A stretch of 64,000 bases of DNA from Methylorubrum aminovorans (GTDB taxonomy: Bacteria > Pseudomonadota > Alphaproteobacteria > Rhizobiales > Beijerinckiaceae). Under the pieces are notes generated by a model, which did no database searches, was not told the DNA's origin, and was given only the letters and a program-made list of their open reading frames with translations. This document shows, in pieces, positions 52,770 to 62,308 of the stretch (the first letter of the stretch is position 1; every line of letters starts with the position of its first letter). The stretch spans positions 124,001-188,000 of the forward strand of contig NZ_BPRC01000012.1 of assembly GCF_022179725.1 (NCBI RefSeq). Reading direction: 5' to 3'. A program made the position numbers and the translations under genes.

Positions 52770-54724
52770 TGTTCCCCTCCCCCGGCGATGCGGCCTCCGT
52801 GCTCGCGCTCGCCTTCGGCATCGCCCTCGGTCTCTTCGCGCTCGCCGGCCTGCTGCGGCCCGAGCGCGCCTTCGATCGCCTCCTGTTCGGAGCGCTGACG
52901 GCTGCCCTCATCGCCACCTACGCCCGCTGGCGCTGGAGCGACACGCTGCCGCCGCTGACCCCCGAAGCCGGCGCGATCTGGTCCTACCTGTTCTTCGCCG
53001 CCGAAATGGTGGCCGTGGTCTACACCCTGCTCTCGGTCGTGATCCTGCTGCGGTTCAAGGACCGCTCCGCGGAGGCCGACACCGCCCAGGCGCGTCGCGA
53101 GGCGAGCGGCGATTGGCCGGCCGTCGACATCTTCATCTGCACCTACAACGAGCCGCGCGATGTCGTGGAGAAGTCGATCCTGCCCTCGCTGGCCATCGAT
53201 TACGGGCCCAAGACCGTCTGGGTCTGCGACGATACCCGCCGCGAGTGGCTGCGCGATTATTGCGAGGCGGTGGGCGCCCGCTACATCACGCGCCCGGACA
53301 ACAAGGGGGCCAAGGCCGGCAACCTCAACAACGCTTTGCAGCACACCGCCGAGCGGACCAACGCGCCCCTGATCCTCGTGCTCGATGCGGATTTTGCGCC
53401 GCAGCCGGACATCCTCAAGCGCATGGTCGGGCTGTTCGATGATCCGAAGGCCGGCGTGGTGCAATCGCCGCAATTTTTCTTCAACGCCGATCCAATTCAG
53501 CACAATCTCGCGGCGTCCGACAGCTGGGTCGACGACCAGCGCATCTTCTTCGACGTGTTCCAGCCGGCAAAGGACGCCTGGAACGCGGCCTTCTGTGTCG
53601 GCACCTCGTTCATCGTGCGCCGCGACCGGCTCGGTGAGATCGGCGGCTTTCCCGATGCGGCGATCTGCGAGGACCTCAACCTGTCGCTCGGCATGTCGCG
53701 TCGCGGCTACGAGACCCATTGGTTGAACGAGCGCCTGAGCATGGGCCTTTCGGCCGAGGGCCTCCCGGAATACATCACGCAGCGCACCCGCTGGTGCCTC
53801 GGGACGATCCAGATCGCGCTGCTCCCCGACGGACCGTTGCGCGGGCCGGGCTATACCCTGATCCAGCGGATCCACTTCCTGCACGGCGTGCTGAACTGGG
53901 CCTGCAAGCCCTACATCGTGCTGATGCTGCTGGCCCCGGCGGTATACTGGATTACCGGCCTGCCGGCCTTCGAGGCCGATGTGCTGTCCTTCCTGCGCTA
54001 CGGCGCGCCGCCGCTCTTCGCCTTGTGGGCTTACAGCGGCTGGGTCTCGCGCTCGCGCACGCTGCCGATCTTCATGGAGGTGACTCACGCGATCAGTGCG
54101 CTCGCCGTCACCATGACGCTGATCCAAGCGGCCGTCCGCCCCTTCGGCCGACCGTTCAAGGTCACGGAGAAGGGCGGTGACCGCTCCCAGATGCGGGTCC
54201 GCTGGCGCATGGCTTCGGCCTTCGGCGGCCTCTCCCTGCTCTCGGCCTTCAGCATCGTTTGGGCCTTCATCGCTCCGACCGCACCGGCCGAGATCTCGGA
54301 TATCGACTATTTCAACCTCGTTTGGGCCGGGGTGGCGATGGTTCTGACCTTCATCTGCTTCCTCGTCTGCTTCGAGCATCCACGCGTTGATCTCGCCTTC
54401 CGCTACGAGGCAGATGCCCGGATCGAAGCCGGCGGAATCACCCGCGCCTGCCGCATCGCGACCCTCTCGCCCGGCCGGGCGACGCTCGCCGGAGACTGCG
54501 AGCCGGTCTCCGCGCCAGGTGTGCCGCTCGTCCTGCACCTTCCGGGCATCGGCGCGGTCGACGCGATCTCGGACTCAGCCGGCCTTTCGCTCGACCCATC
54601 GCCGGAGCAGTACCGGGCTCTGATCGTGGCCCTTTACGCGACGCCGCGCGACACCATCGCCCGCGCCGCCCGGTTCGCACCGGCCGTCGGCGGCCTTCTC
54701 CGTCGAAGCCTCGGTCTCGGCTGA
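52766..54724 (+). CDS. Processive beta-glucan synthase, GT2 family (BgsA / cellulose-synthase-like)
   Basis: A 652-aa inner-membrane glycosyltransferase. Two N-terminal helix regions precede the GT-A domain (about residues 115-370) with all catalytic motifs of processive GT2 enzymes: DD (VWVCDDTRREW), DAD (LVLDADFAP), ED (AICEDLNLS) and QxxRW (QRTRWCLG). Four more helices follow, then a C-terminal cytoplasmic region that lacks an obvious RxxxR PilZ motif. In combination with the HlyD-type gene upstream this resembles the bgsBA mixed-linkage beta-glucan operon of Sinorhizobium meliloti, whose BgsA binds cyclic di-GMP through its C-terminus; cellulose or curdlan are alternatives. AGGAGG precedes the start, which overlaps the upstream gene by 4 nt. 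Confidence 0.87.
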   Translation: MMFPSPGDAASVLALAFGIALGLFALAGLLRPERAFDRLLFGALTAALIATYARWRWSDTLPPLTPEAGAIWSYLFFAAEMVAVVYTLLSVVILLRFKDRSAEADTAQARREASGDWPAVDIFICTYNEPRDVVEKSILPSLAIDYGPKTVWVCDDTRREWLRDYCEAVGARYITRPDNKGAKAGNLNNALQHTAERTNAPLILVLDADFAPQPDILKRMVGLFDDPKAGVVQSPQFFFNADPIQHNLAASDSWVDDQRIFFDVFQPAKDAWNAAFCVGTSFIVRRDRLGEIGGFPDAAICEDLNLSLGMSRRGYETHWLNERLSMGLSAEGLPEYITQRTRWCLGTIQIALLPDGPLRGPGYTLIQRIHFLHGVLNWACKPYIVLMLLAPAVYWITGLPAFEADVLSFLRYGAPPLFALWAYSGWVSRSRTLPIFMEVTHAISALAVTMTLIQAAVRPFGRPFKVTEKGGDRSQMRVRWRMASAFGGLSLLSAFSIVWAFIAPTAPAEISDIDYFNLVWAGVAMVLTFICFLVCFEHPRVDLAFRYEADARIEAGGITRACRIATLSPGRATLAGDCEPVSAPGVPLVLHLPGIGAVDAISDSAGLSLDPSPEQYRALIVALYATPRDTIARAARFAPAVGGLLRRSLGLG

Positions 54725-54864
54725 GCGGGATGGAGGGCGAAGCGCGTTGGCAAATGCTCCTGAACGTTTTCCGACGGAGTGGTTGCCGGTGCGTCCGCAA
54801 GATCCCGGGCCGGACCGAGAGGCTGGAGACGCCCGCCTTTGGCGAGCAGGCCGGATACGGCTCG

Positions 54865-54966
54865 AAAGCATCTTGCTGGATATCGGATCCAGCACGATGC
54901 TCTATCATCTTGTTTTCACATCGTCTTTTTCTGAGAGCCGGTGACCACCTTTTCGGGACGGTGTTC
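54865..54966. repeat. Palindromic intergenic repeat, copy 2
   Basis: Second copy of the element at 8671, in the same orientation and about 80 percent identical by eye. The first hairpin is AAAGCATCTTGCT paired with AGCACGATGCTCT around GATATCGGATCC; the second runs from CATCGTC to GGACGGTG around GAGAGCCGGTGACCACC. It lies between convergent genes (glucan synthase and the disordered protein) and its end again touches the stop codon of the minus-strand gene. Confidence 0.8.
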
Positions 54967-57900
54967 TAGGTCTGGTGATAAAGGTCGTGCATCGCATGCG
55001 CCTGATCCGAGACCCCGATCAGGCCGATCGCATGATGGGACGTTGCCTCATCCGGCCCTTGCGGAAGGGCCGATGGAACCGGATCCTTCTGGGCGTCCGT
55101 GTGGAACACGAGATTGCCGTCGGCGTCGATCGCCGCGGGCGGAGGGCTTGGCCGGCCCGGCTTCGCTTGACCGGACGTCCCATGGGATGCCGCGGAGCTG
55201 GATTGGCTGGTCGGTGAAGGCCCGTCCGCCCGATCGGCTTCGACCGGCACAGAGGGCACGGTCGGCGAGTCGGCGCTGACCGGCGGGGCCGCATGTCCGG
55301 GCGCCTCCCGAACGGCGCGGCCGCTGACCGAAGGGCTGTCATCGAATTGGGCTCGATCGGCTTGGGCCGTCGCGATCTCGTCCTGCGAAACCGGTGCAGG
55401 GGGCGAGGTCGGATTTGAACCGGCCGACGGAACGGACAGGCCGTTCTCGTCCACGCCATGAACCGTCGCCTTCGGGCCCGCTGCCGGGCTCGCGCGAACG
55501 ACCACGGGTCCGGTGCCGTCATGCGATCCGTCAATCTCGGCTTGGGTTTGCTCACCCTTCGCGGAGGCATTCAAAGCATCCGATCCCAGTGAAGCGCCGT
55601 GTCCAACAGAGTTTTCCGACACTGCCCGATCGCTTCCCCGATCCTGTAAGATCGGGTCACGCGCAACTGACGCAGGAACGGGAGCCTCCGCAGCGGGATC
55701 GTGCCCATGCGAAACCGGCTCGTCTTGAGCATGCGACGCCTGTGGCCCGGCGCCGCCGACATGGACGTTCGATGACGAGGCCACAGCGGTGTTGTTCGGC
55801 CCGGATCCGTGCTCCTTCGTGCCGGCCACGTCCCCGTTGGTCTGCTCCGAGGCTGCCGCGTTCGAGGCGTGATCGGCGCTCGGCCCGATCGAATTGCCCC
55901 GTCCATGGTCGGAGGGCGACGATGTCAGCTTCTGAGCGGGCCCATCCGCCGCCACGGGTGTCTGTTCAGCCGCTGCGGCATGCTCTGGGGCTGCCCGGTC
56001 AATCGGTTCGCGCCCGCCATCGGGGATCTCGGTCGCGCTGGGCTTGTTCGATCCGCGGGTGGCAGAGTCGGAATCAAGCGGTGGATGGGCCTTGGTGGTC
56101 GATGACGCATCCGACGGTGCATCGCCGGGAGTGTCTGGCCTCCCGTGATTTGAGACAGTGTCGGCCGCGCCGGGACCCTGCGCTTCGGGCATCCGTTGGT
56201 CGCTCCGCTCGGCAGGGGCCGAGCTGTGCCCATTGCCGCGATCGGCCTCCTGCTCCGCCATGGGACGAGCGGCCTCGGCCTGATCCGTTGACCCCCGCTC
56301 GTTGGCGTCGCTTGGAGACCGATCGCGGCTGATGGCAGGCCCGCCTGACCCCGGCTCACGCTGCGCGACGGGCTCTGGCTTCGAGTGGCTGCCAGGGCCC
56401 TGGCCGTCGTTGCCGCCTGTCGTTTCGATCCGCGGATCGTTGCCGGGAGCCGCCCCGGACTGCTGCAGCGAACCTTGCTCGGTGGCATTCTCTTGGCCGT
56501 TGGCGCGACCGGCCTGTTGAACCTCGGGACGATCGTCGACGGCCTCGGCCCGCGCGCTTCCCGGACCGGACACTTCGGCACGGCTTTCACTCGGACCGGC
56601 CTGCGCGGGGCGCGGATTAGTTCCTGCCGCCGCCTCGGCCTGTGGGGGCCGGTCCCGAGCGACACCACCGGCATGGCTACTCCCTTGGCCGGTCTGTGCG
56701 ACGGGTGAGGGAGTCCCAGCTTCAGTCTGAGCGGGCGCGACTTCGTGCCGAGCGACAACACTGGCGTGGTCGTTGCCGCCGCTGGTCTGGTCGATCTGTG
56801 GCTTGCTTCCGGTCGTCGTCTCGGCCTGCGAGCCCCGCTCCTGAGCAATGGCACCGGCGTTACCGCTGCCACGGCTATTCGGCTCGACCGGTGGGCCATT
56901 CGCAGCTTTGGCCTGTGCCGGCGCGGCTTCTCCCCGGGCAAGACCACCGGTGTGTCCATTGCCACCACCGGCCGGTACGGTCTGCGGTTCGTTCCCGCTC
57001 GCCCCCTCGGGCGATGAAGCTCGGTCCGAACCGGCGGGGTTCACTTGGCCGTTGATGGGGCCGGTTTGCTCGGCCCGCATTTCATGGGAGGCTGCACTCG
57101 ACGCGGCCGGATCCTGACCTCGAGCGCTGGCCTGACTCGGACCGGGGGCCGCCTGCTCGGCGTTCGGGCTACGTCCGACGGCCGCCATCGCTGACGCGCC
57201 GCGGTCCTGATCGGCGCGATCGGCGGGACCTTGACCGGGGCTGGCCTGCTCGGCCGGCGGAGTGTTCCCGGTTGCTGTCTCGGCTGGAACACCTCGTCCT
57301 TGACCGCTGCCGGCTTGGCCATGACCGGGAGCAGCTTGATCCTTGGACTGATGGGTCTCGTCGGCAGCCTTGGCAGAGGGTTCGCGATCCCGGCCCGCGC
57401 CGTCGACGCGACCGTTGCCGGGACCCGTCGGATCGACCTTTCGGCCGTTTCCGAGCGCAGCTTCTGCCGGTCGGCCGTGGCTCCGATCCTCGGCATCACG
57501 CGACGCGTCGGGCGACGGCATCCGGCTCGTCATGGTCTGGGTCAGGTCGTTGACCCAAGCCGGCCGGGCGGGTCCGCTTCCGGTGCTGGCCGGATCAGAC
57601 GATGCGGCCTGTCCAGGACGGGCGTGGGAGGCGGGCTCGGCGATCGAGGCCGATACGGATCCGGCGCGCTGATCCCTCGAGGCCGGCCCCGGCTCGTCCG
57701 ATGCGGGCGCCGGGCTCTCGCTGCGCGCCGAAGTCGACGCTTGGTGACCGCTGGATTTGGCGGCGGACACCTCGGCCGATGTGCCGGTCAGCGCGACATC
57801 GCTGCCAAATCCCGGCGCCAGCGGTTGGTTCTGTGAGGCTGGGGACTTCGGCGCTTCGGTCGCGAATTCGGTCCGCGCCACAGGAGCCGGATCGACTCGG

Positions 57901-58736
57901 CTCGGCGCGGCGATCGTGTCGGAAGCGGACTGAGGACGAGCGTCGGGATTCGCGCCGCTTCCCTGCGCCGTCAGAACGGCCGGCTGAACCGAAGCGCTCC
58001 CTCGGCCAGAGCCCAGCGCGGTGTCCGGCGTCAGCGTCGCATCACCCTGCGCCGTCGGGCTCCAGGCGTTGCCCGCCCCGCCCGCGACGTCGAGATCCAG
58101 TTCTGCGCCCACGGCGCGGTGATCGACCGCCATCGCCTCGGCCGCGAAGATCATCGCCGAGAGGATGATGGCTTCGAGCTGCTTGCGATCGGTGTCCCGA
58201 TCGCCGGACCCGCCGCTGGCCTTCGGCTGTGGCTGGCTCAGCGGGGGCCTGCCTCCCTCGGAGGCGGGCGCCGCCGACACGCCTTCGCCCGGCACGAGCG
58301 GCCCCGCATGGGCATCCTCGGACGACAGGCTCAAGGCGGCCGCGGCCACCAGAGCCGCGAGCAGTGCGGCCGGATGAACCACGAGCGTCGTCGCCGTTCC
58401 CGTCGCCGGGATCGGGAGCAGGTGCGGATGCAAGCGGGCGATCTGGTCGATCAGCGTACGGAAATCTGTCCCCCGCACGGGTCGGTCCAGAGCCTCCGAG
58501 GCGATGAGATAGCTGCCGTCGATCTTGGCGAAATGGATGATCGCATCGCCGTCCGGCCGGCAGAAGACGAACCAAGGCTCCCCCTCGTCGCTGAGGCCGT
58601 GGTCGCTCGCGATACTGAAGCCGGCCCGGAGCAGGGCCGCCTCGACGCGGTAGAACTCGGCCAACTCCTGTTGCGACCAGTTGCCCTGTCGCGCCGATGC
58701 CGGACGGAAGAAGGGAATGACCGTGCTCATCGTCAT
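54966..58736 (-). CDS. Large disordered repeat protein of the second type I secretion operon
   Basis: A 1256-aa protein. Residues 1-112 form a compact domain (AELLRAGF-like region, EPWFVFCRPDGDAIIHFAKI, YLIASEALDRPVRG), followed by one membrane helix (about 117-138). About 1050 residues of Ser/Ala/Gly/Pro/Gln-rich sequence without predicted fold come next, including imperfect repeats of 25-35 residues (about 420-800). The C-terminus is again ordered-looking (AIDADGNLVFHTDAQ, then ATSHHAIGLIGVSDQAHAMH). It has no RTX motif. The gene ends the operon ABC-HlyD-this gene, 72 nt after HlyD. It may be exported cargo, a surface filament or a membrane-tethered accessory. The clean codon structure over 3.7 kb argues that it is real. 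Confidence 0.75.
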   Translation of the reverse strand: MTMSTVIPFFRPASARQGNWSQQELAEFYRVEAALLRAGFSIASDHGLSDEGEPWFVFCRPDGDAIIHFAKIDGSYLIASEALDRPVRGTDFRTLIDQIARLHPHLLPIPATGTATTLVVHPAALLAALVAAAALSLSSEDAHAGPLVPGEGVSAAPASEGGRPPLSQPQPKASGGSGDRDTDRKQLEAIILSAMIFAAEAMAVDHRAVGAELDLDVAGGAGNAWSPTAQGDATLTPDTALGSGRGSASVQPAVLTAQGSGANPDARPQSASDTIAAPSRVDPAPVARTEFATEAPKSPASQNQPLAPGFGSDVALTGTSAEVSAAKSSGHQASTSARSESPAPASDEPGPASRDQRAGSVSASIAEPASHARPGQAASSDPASTGSGPARPAWVNDLTQTMTSRMPSPDASRDAEDRSHGRPAEAALGNGRKVDPTGPGNGRVDGAGRDREPSAKAADETHQSKDQAAPGHGQAGSGQGRGVPAETATGNTPPAEQASPGQGPADRADQDRGASAMAAVGRSPNAEQAAPGPSQASARGQDPAASSAASHEMRAEQTGPINGQVNPAGSDRASSPEGASGNEPQTVPAGGGNGHTGGLARGEAAPAQAKAANGPPVEPNSRGSGNAGAIAQERGSQAETTTGSKPQIDQTSGGNDHASVVARHEVAPAQTEAGTPSPVAQTGQGSSHAGGVARDRPPQAEAAAGTNPRPAQAGPSESRAEVSGPGSARAEAVDDRPEVQQAGRANGQENATEQGSLQQSGAAPGNDPRIETTGGNDGQGPGSHSKPEPVAQREPGSGGPAISRDRSPSDANERGSTDQAEAARPMAEQEADRGNGHSSAPAERSDQRMPEAQGPGAADTVSNHGRPDTPGDAPSDASSTTKAHPPLDSDSATRGSNKPSATEIPDGGREPIDRAAPEHAAAAEQTPVAADGPAQKLTSSPSDHGRGNSIGPSADHASNAAASEQTNGDVAGTKEHGSGPNNTAVASSSNVHVGGAGPQASHAQDEPVSHGHDPAAEAPVPASVARDPILQDRGSDRAVSENSVGHGASLGSDALNASAKGEQTQAEIDGSHDGTGPVVVRASPAAGPKATVHGVDENGLSVPSAGSNPTSPPAPVSQDEIATAQADRAQFDDSPSVSGRAVREAPGHAAPPVSADSPTVPSVPVEADRADGPSPTSQSSSAASHGTSGQAKPGRPSPPPAAIDADGNLVFHTDAQKDPVPSALPQGPDEATSHHAIGLIGVSDQAHAMHDLYHQT
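56330..57480 (-). repeat. Imperfect protein repeats within the disordered protein gene
   Basis: Roughly a dozen degenerate units of 25-35 codons with the recurring theme A-E-Q-x-G-P-G-x-G-Q-A followed by DRG or ARG, A-E-A and a Gly-Asn-x-Pro turn. The units are too diverged for DNA-level repeats and seem old. Confidence 0.6.
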
Positions 58737-58808
58737 CTCACCCCGTCGGCTCGTTGCGTCCCTTGGCGGATGGCGTCGCCTATCATGGCGGAGCGACCGC
58801 GCGCGGCG

Positions 58809-60182
58809 CTAGCGTTCATGGAAGGCGCGTCCCATCGCGTCGAAGAAGGGCGCAAACAGATATTCCAGGGCCGTGCGCTCGCCGGCCGAGACCACCACCT
58901 CGGCCGGCAATCCGGCGAGAAGGCGGTGTCTGACATCGGCCGGAAGCTGGTGTTCTTCGATCTCCACGGTACCGGCGAAGTAGGCCTGCTTCGTACCCTC
59001 GTCCACAAGACGGTCCCGCGACACCACCGTGAGCTTTCCGAAGACCGCGGGCGTCCGGCGCGCCTGAAAGGTCGGAAACTTGATCTCCGCCCGCATGCCG
59101 GCATGGACGGCTTCGAGGTCGTTGGGCGAGAATTGGACGTTGACCACGAGCCGGTCCGCCGTCGGGACGATCTCCATCAGCGGCTCGCCCGAGCGGACGA
59201 CCTGCCCGGTCGCGACCACCTTGAGCGCCTGAATGACGCCGTCGTGGGAGGCGCGGATCTCGTGGCGCCGGAATACGTCCTGCGCGACGACGAGCTTTTC
59301 GCGAAGCTCGCCGATTCTCTGCCGCGTTTCGAGAAGCTGGCCGGTGACCGTCTCCTGAAGCTTCTGCTTCAATTGGGTGATCTGCAGTCCGGCCTCGCTG
59401 ATGGCGTTCTCGGCCTTGGCCCTCTCGGCCACCGAGCGCCCGATCACTCCCTCCAACCGCGTGCGCTCCCGCTCCATCACGAGGAGGCGCGACAGAGGGA
59501 TCAGATTCCGCTCGTGCAGGCTGCGCAGGCCCTCCAGCTCCTGCCGGATGAAGCCGACTTGCTGCTCGACTGAGGATTTCTCGACGGCAAGGCCGGAGAT
59601 CTCCGTCCTCAGCTGAGTGACTTTGGCCTCGATGAGGGCGAGTTGGCCCTTGAGCGTCGTCCTCCGTTCCACCAACTGCCCGGCTTGATCGCCGATCATG
59701 CGCGCGAGGGCGGGCTCGTCGCGCCGCGCGGAAATGTCGGCGGGTAAGTGCAGGTCGTCGGATTGCGCCTGCTCCGCCCGCAGCCGCGCCTCGAGAACGA
59801 GAGCGGCGTCGAGCTGATTTCGGAACAGGTCTGCGCTCGCCTGGGACTGGACGGGATCGATCCGCAGAAGGACATCACCCGCGCGGACCGTCTGTCCATC
59901 CCGCACCAGCACGGCCTGGACCATGCCGCCCTCGAAATGCTGGACGACCTTGCGGCTGCTCTCCGCGACGATGACGCCGGTGCTGATGACGGCGCGATCC
60001 AGGCGCACCGTGGCCGCCCAGGCACCGGCGACACCGAAGGTGGCCGCGATGAGAGCGTAACCGGCGATTGCGTAGCGCTGCCACGCGATCGGAGAGACGG
60101 CGCCGTCCTCTCCGCTCCCACCCAGTGATGGCGAGGAAGCGTCGGGCGACGTGATCGGGATCGGGGCAGAATGCGTGCTCAT
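58809..60182 (-). CDS. HlyD-family type I secretion periplasmic adaptor (second system)
   Basis: A 457-aa adaptor with membrane helix at about residues 38-58, first barrel half (VVQHFEGGMVQAVLVRDGQTV), a long coiled-coil hairpin (about 100-300) and the second half (EIRASHDGVIQALKVVATGQVV). Length and layout are standard for HlyD/PrtE. It starts 3 nt after the ABC gene, so the two are co-translated. It differs clearly from the adaptor at 37183, so the two systems are not a recent duplication. Confidence 0.92.
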   Translation of the reverse strand: MSTHSAPIPITSPDASSPSLGGSGEDGAVSPIAWQRYAIAGYALIAATFGVAGAWAATVRLDRAVISTGVIVAESSRKVVQHFEGGMVQAVLVRDGQTVRAGDVLLRIDPVQSQASADLFRNQLDAALVLEARLRAEQAQSDDLHLPADISARRDEPALARMIGDQAGQLVERRTTLKGQLALIEAKVTQLRTEISGLAVEKSSVEQQVGFIRQELEGLRSLHERNLIPLSRLLVMERERTRLEGVIGRSVAERAKAENAISEAGLQITQLKQKLQETVTGQLLETRQRIGELREKLVVAQDVFRRHEIRASHDGVIQALKVVATGQVVRSGEPLMEIVPTADRLVVNVQFSPNDLEAVHAGMRAEIKFPTFQARRTPAVFGKLTVVSRDRLVDEGTKQAYFAGTVEIEEHQLPADVRHRLLAGLPAEVVVSAGERTALEYLFAPFFDAMGRAFHER

Positions 60183-60185
60183 GGC

Positions 60186-61949
60186 TCAGCCCGCGCTGCG
60201 CTGGACTTCGGGCACTCTCTCGTTCTCGGGCATGGCCCGGCCACCGGTCGCGACCAGCGCTGGAACCGGGCGGGGACCGGAGACTTGGGCGAGGATCTGG
60301 TCCGCCGGGCCAGAGGCCCGCAGCGTTCCGCCATCCAGCATCAGGATCAGGTCGGCGCTCGCCAGCAGGCTCACCTTGTGCGTGACGATGACAACGGTCG
60401 TCCCGCGCTCTTTAAGGTCCGCCACTGCCCGCATCAGCGCAGCCTCTCCGGCTTGGTCGAGGCTGGCATTCGGCTCGTCGAGGACGACCAAGCTCGGATC
60501 CCCGTACATCGCGCGCGCCAGGGCGATGCGCTGACGCTGGCCGCCGGAGAGACCGTGCCCGCCTGGGCCAATCCGAGTGTTGTAGCCCTCGGGCAGAGCC
60601 TGGATCAGGTCGTGGCAGCCCGCGCGCTGCGCGACCGAGACGACCGCGGCATCGTCCTGAACATCGAAGCGCGCGATGTTCTGCGCCACTGTGCCATCGA
60701 ACAATTCGACATCCTGCGGCAGGTATCCGAGATGCCGCCCGAGCGCCTGAGGATCCCAGTGCCGGAGGTCGGCTCCGTCGATGCGCACGGCGCCGGATAC
60801 GATCGGCCACACGCCCGTGATTGCGCGGACCAGCGTCGATTTTCCGGCCGCGCTCGGACCGATGATCCCGACGACGCTGCCGGGCTCCAGCCGCACGCTG
60901 ACGTCGTGGAGGATGGTTCTCGACGTCCCCGGCGCCGCGACGACCAAGTTCTCGGTCTCGATCAGGCCGCGCGGGCGCGGCAGCATCACGCGCTGCGGCT
61001 CGAGCCCGATGCGCGCGACGATTTCCGTCAGCCGGGCGTGGCTGCTCCGGGCCGCCGTGAAGCTCTTCCAATGTCCGACCACCGCCTCGATGGGCGCCAG
61101 CGTCCGGCCCATGATGATCGAGGCCGCGATCATCGAGCCGGCTGAGATCTCGCCATGGATGGCGAGATAGGCGCCGACACCGAGGACCATCGTCTGTAGG
61201 AACATGCGCGTGAACTTCGTCGCCGCGGCGATGAGGCCGGCGCGGTCGCTCGCCCGAGCCTGCAGCAGGATCGCCTCATCGTGACGCCGACGCCAACGGG
61301 ACCGCAGGGCGCCCAGCATGCCCATGGCCCGCAGAACCTCGCCCCCGCGGACCGTCGCGCGGGCCTGCTCGCCCGCCTCTCGGGCGGCCTGGCTCGCCAC
61401 GTCGAGAGGCCGGCGGGTCGTGAGATCCGTGAGGAGCGTCAGCCCCAGGAGCGTGCCGCCCCCGAGCAAGGCCATCCAGCCGAACCACGGATGGAGGATG
61501 AAGCAGGCGACCAGGAAGAGCGAGGCCCAGGGCAGATCGCAGAAAGCCAAAATCGCGCCGCCCGTAAGAAACTCGCGCAGGACGTCGACGTCGCGAAGGG
61601 CCGTTTCGTGCCCGGCTCGCGGCTTGAGCAACGCGGCCCGGTGCACGATCTCGAACACTGGACCGGCAACCTTCCGATCGAAGATCATCCCGCCCCGCAC
61701 CAGCAGGCGCGAACGCAGCATCTCCAGCGCGGCATAGACCGCGAGCGCGAAGGCCGCGATCGCCGTGATCCCGAAGAGCGTCGCCTCGTTCCGGCTCAGA
61801 AGGACGCGGTCGTAGACCTGCAGCATGTAGAGCGGGCCGGCGAACAGGAGCAGGTTCGTGAAAAAGGCGAAGACGAACACCGTCACCAGGACGGGACGGA
61901 TCGAACGCAGCCCATCCTTCAGGACGGACCCAGCGAGAGGGTCGCTCAT
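60186..61949 (-). CDS. Type I secretion ABC transporter (permease/ATPase, second system)
   Basis: A 587-aa exporter: membrane domain (about residues 20-300; FAGPLYMLQVYDRVL is the usual PrtD start) and ATPase domain with Walker A GPSAAGKSTL, signature LSGGQRQRIALARAM, Walker B LVVLDEPNAS and the switch His in VTHKVS. There is no peptidase or CLD domain. ATG 61949 has a GGAGGT ribosome site; the longer frame is not used. It is the first gene of a three-gene operon with HlyD and the disordered protein. No TolC is encoded nearby. Confidence 0.93.
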   Translation of the reverse strand: MSDPLAGSVLKDGLRSIRPVLVTVFVFAFFTNLLLFAGPLYMLQVYDRVLLSRNEATLFGITAIAAFALAVYAALEMLRSRLLVRGGMIFDRKVAGPVFEIVHRAALLKPRAGHETALRDVDVLREFLTGGAILAFCDLPWASLFLVACFILHPWFGWMALLGGGTLLGLTLLTDLTTRRPLDVASQAAREAGEQARATVRGGEVLRAMGMLGALRSRWRRRHDEAILLQARASDRAGLIAAATKFTRMFLQTMVLGVGAYLAIHGEISAGSMIAASIIMGRTLAPIEAVVGHWKSFTAARSSHARLTEIVARIGLEPQRVMLPRPRGLIETENLVVAAPGTSRTILHDVSVRLEPGSVVGIIGPSAAGKSTLVRAITGVWPIVSGAVRIDGADLRHWDPQALGRHLGYLPQDVELFDGTVAQNIARFDVQDDAAVVSVAQRAGCHDLIQALPEGYNTRIGPGGHGLSGGQRQRIALARAMYGDPSLVVLDEPNASLDQAGEAALMRAVADLKERGTTVVIVTHKVSLLASADLILMLDGGTLRASGPADQILAQVSGPRPVPALVATGGRAMPENERVPEVQRSAG

Positions 61950-62308
61950 GGCACCTCCCGGCGCGCTGGTACGCTCGAGCCGGATCCTGCCTCCAGGTAA
62001 CCGGCTTGCGGGTGCCGGCCACATTCCGCCCAGCGCCGGTTCGGCTCCGGGAGGACCGATACCGCTGCCTGAGGCCTGCCCTCAAGAAAATGTGACCCGT
62101 GCCGCCGCATAACGTCTGCTTCCCCGGCCCGCGTGATCGCGTGCCGATCCATGAATCTTAGCGCAGGCTTATTGTATTCCAAGAAGCCGCACCGTGGCCG
62201 CCGAAAATCACGCGAACCGAGAACTGGACGTCGGCTCATGAAGCGACATATAGGGATTACTGTACCATTCGGCGCTGACGCGTTCGAGCGCTGGCGGGAG
62301 CCTTCCCT
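61950..62308. other. Divergent promoter region between the second secretion operon and an XRE regulator
   Basis: About 360 bases without a supported gene. An AT-richer stretch around 62150-62185 and another near 62245-62270 are the likely promoter areas for the two directions. The regulator encoded next to it is a natural candidate to bind here. Confidence 0.45.

Noticed and set aside
58119..59573. 484-codon plus-strand frame
   Set aside because: Antisense to the HlyD adaptor and the disordered protein N-terminus; no domain.
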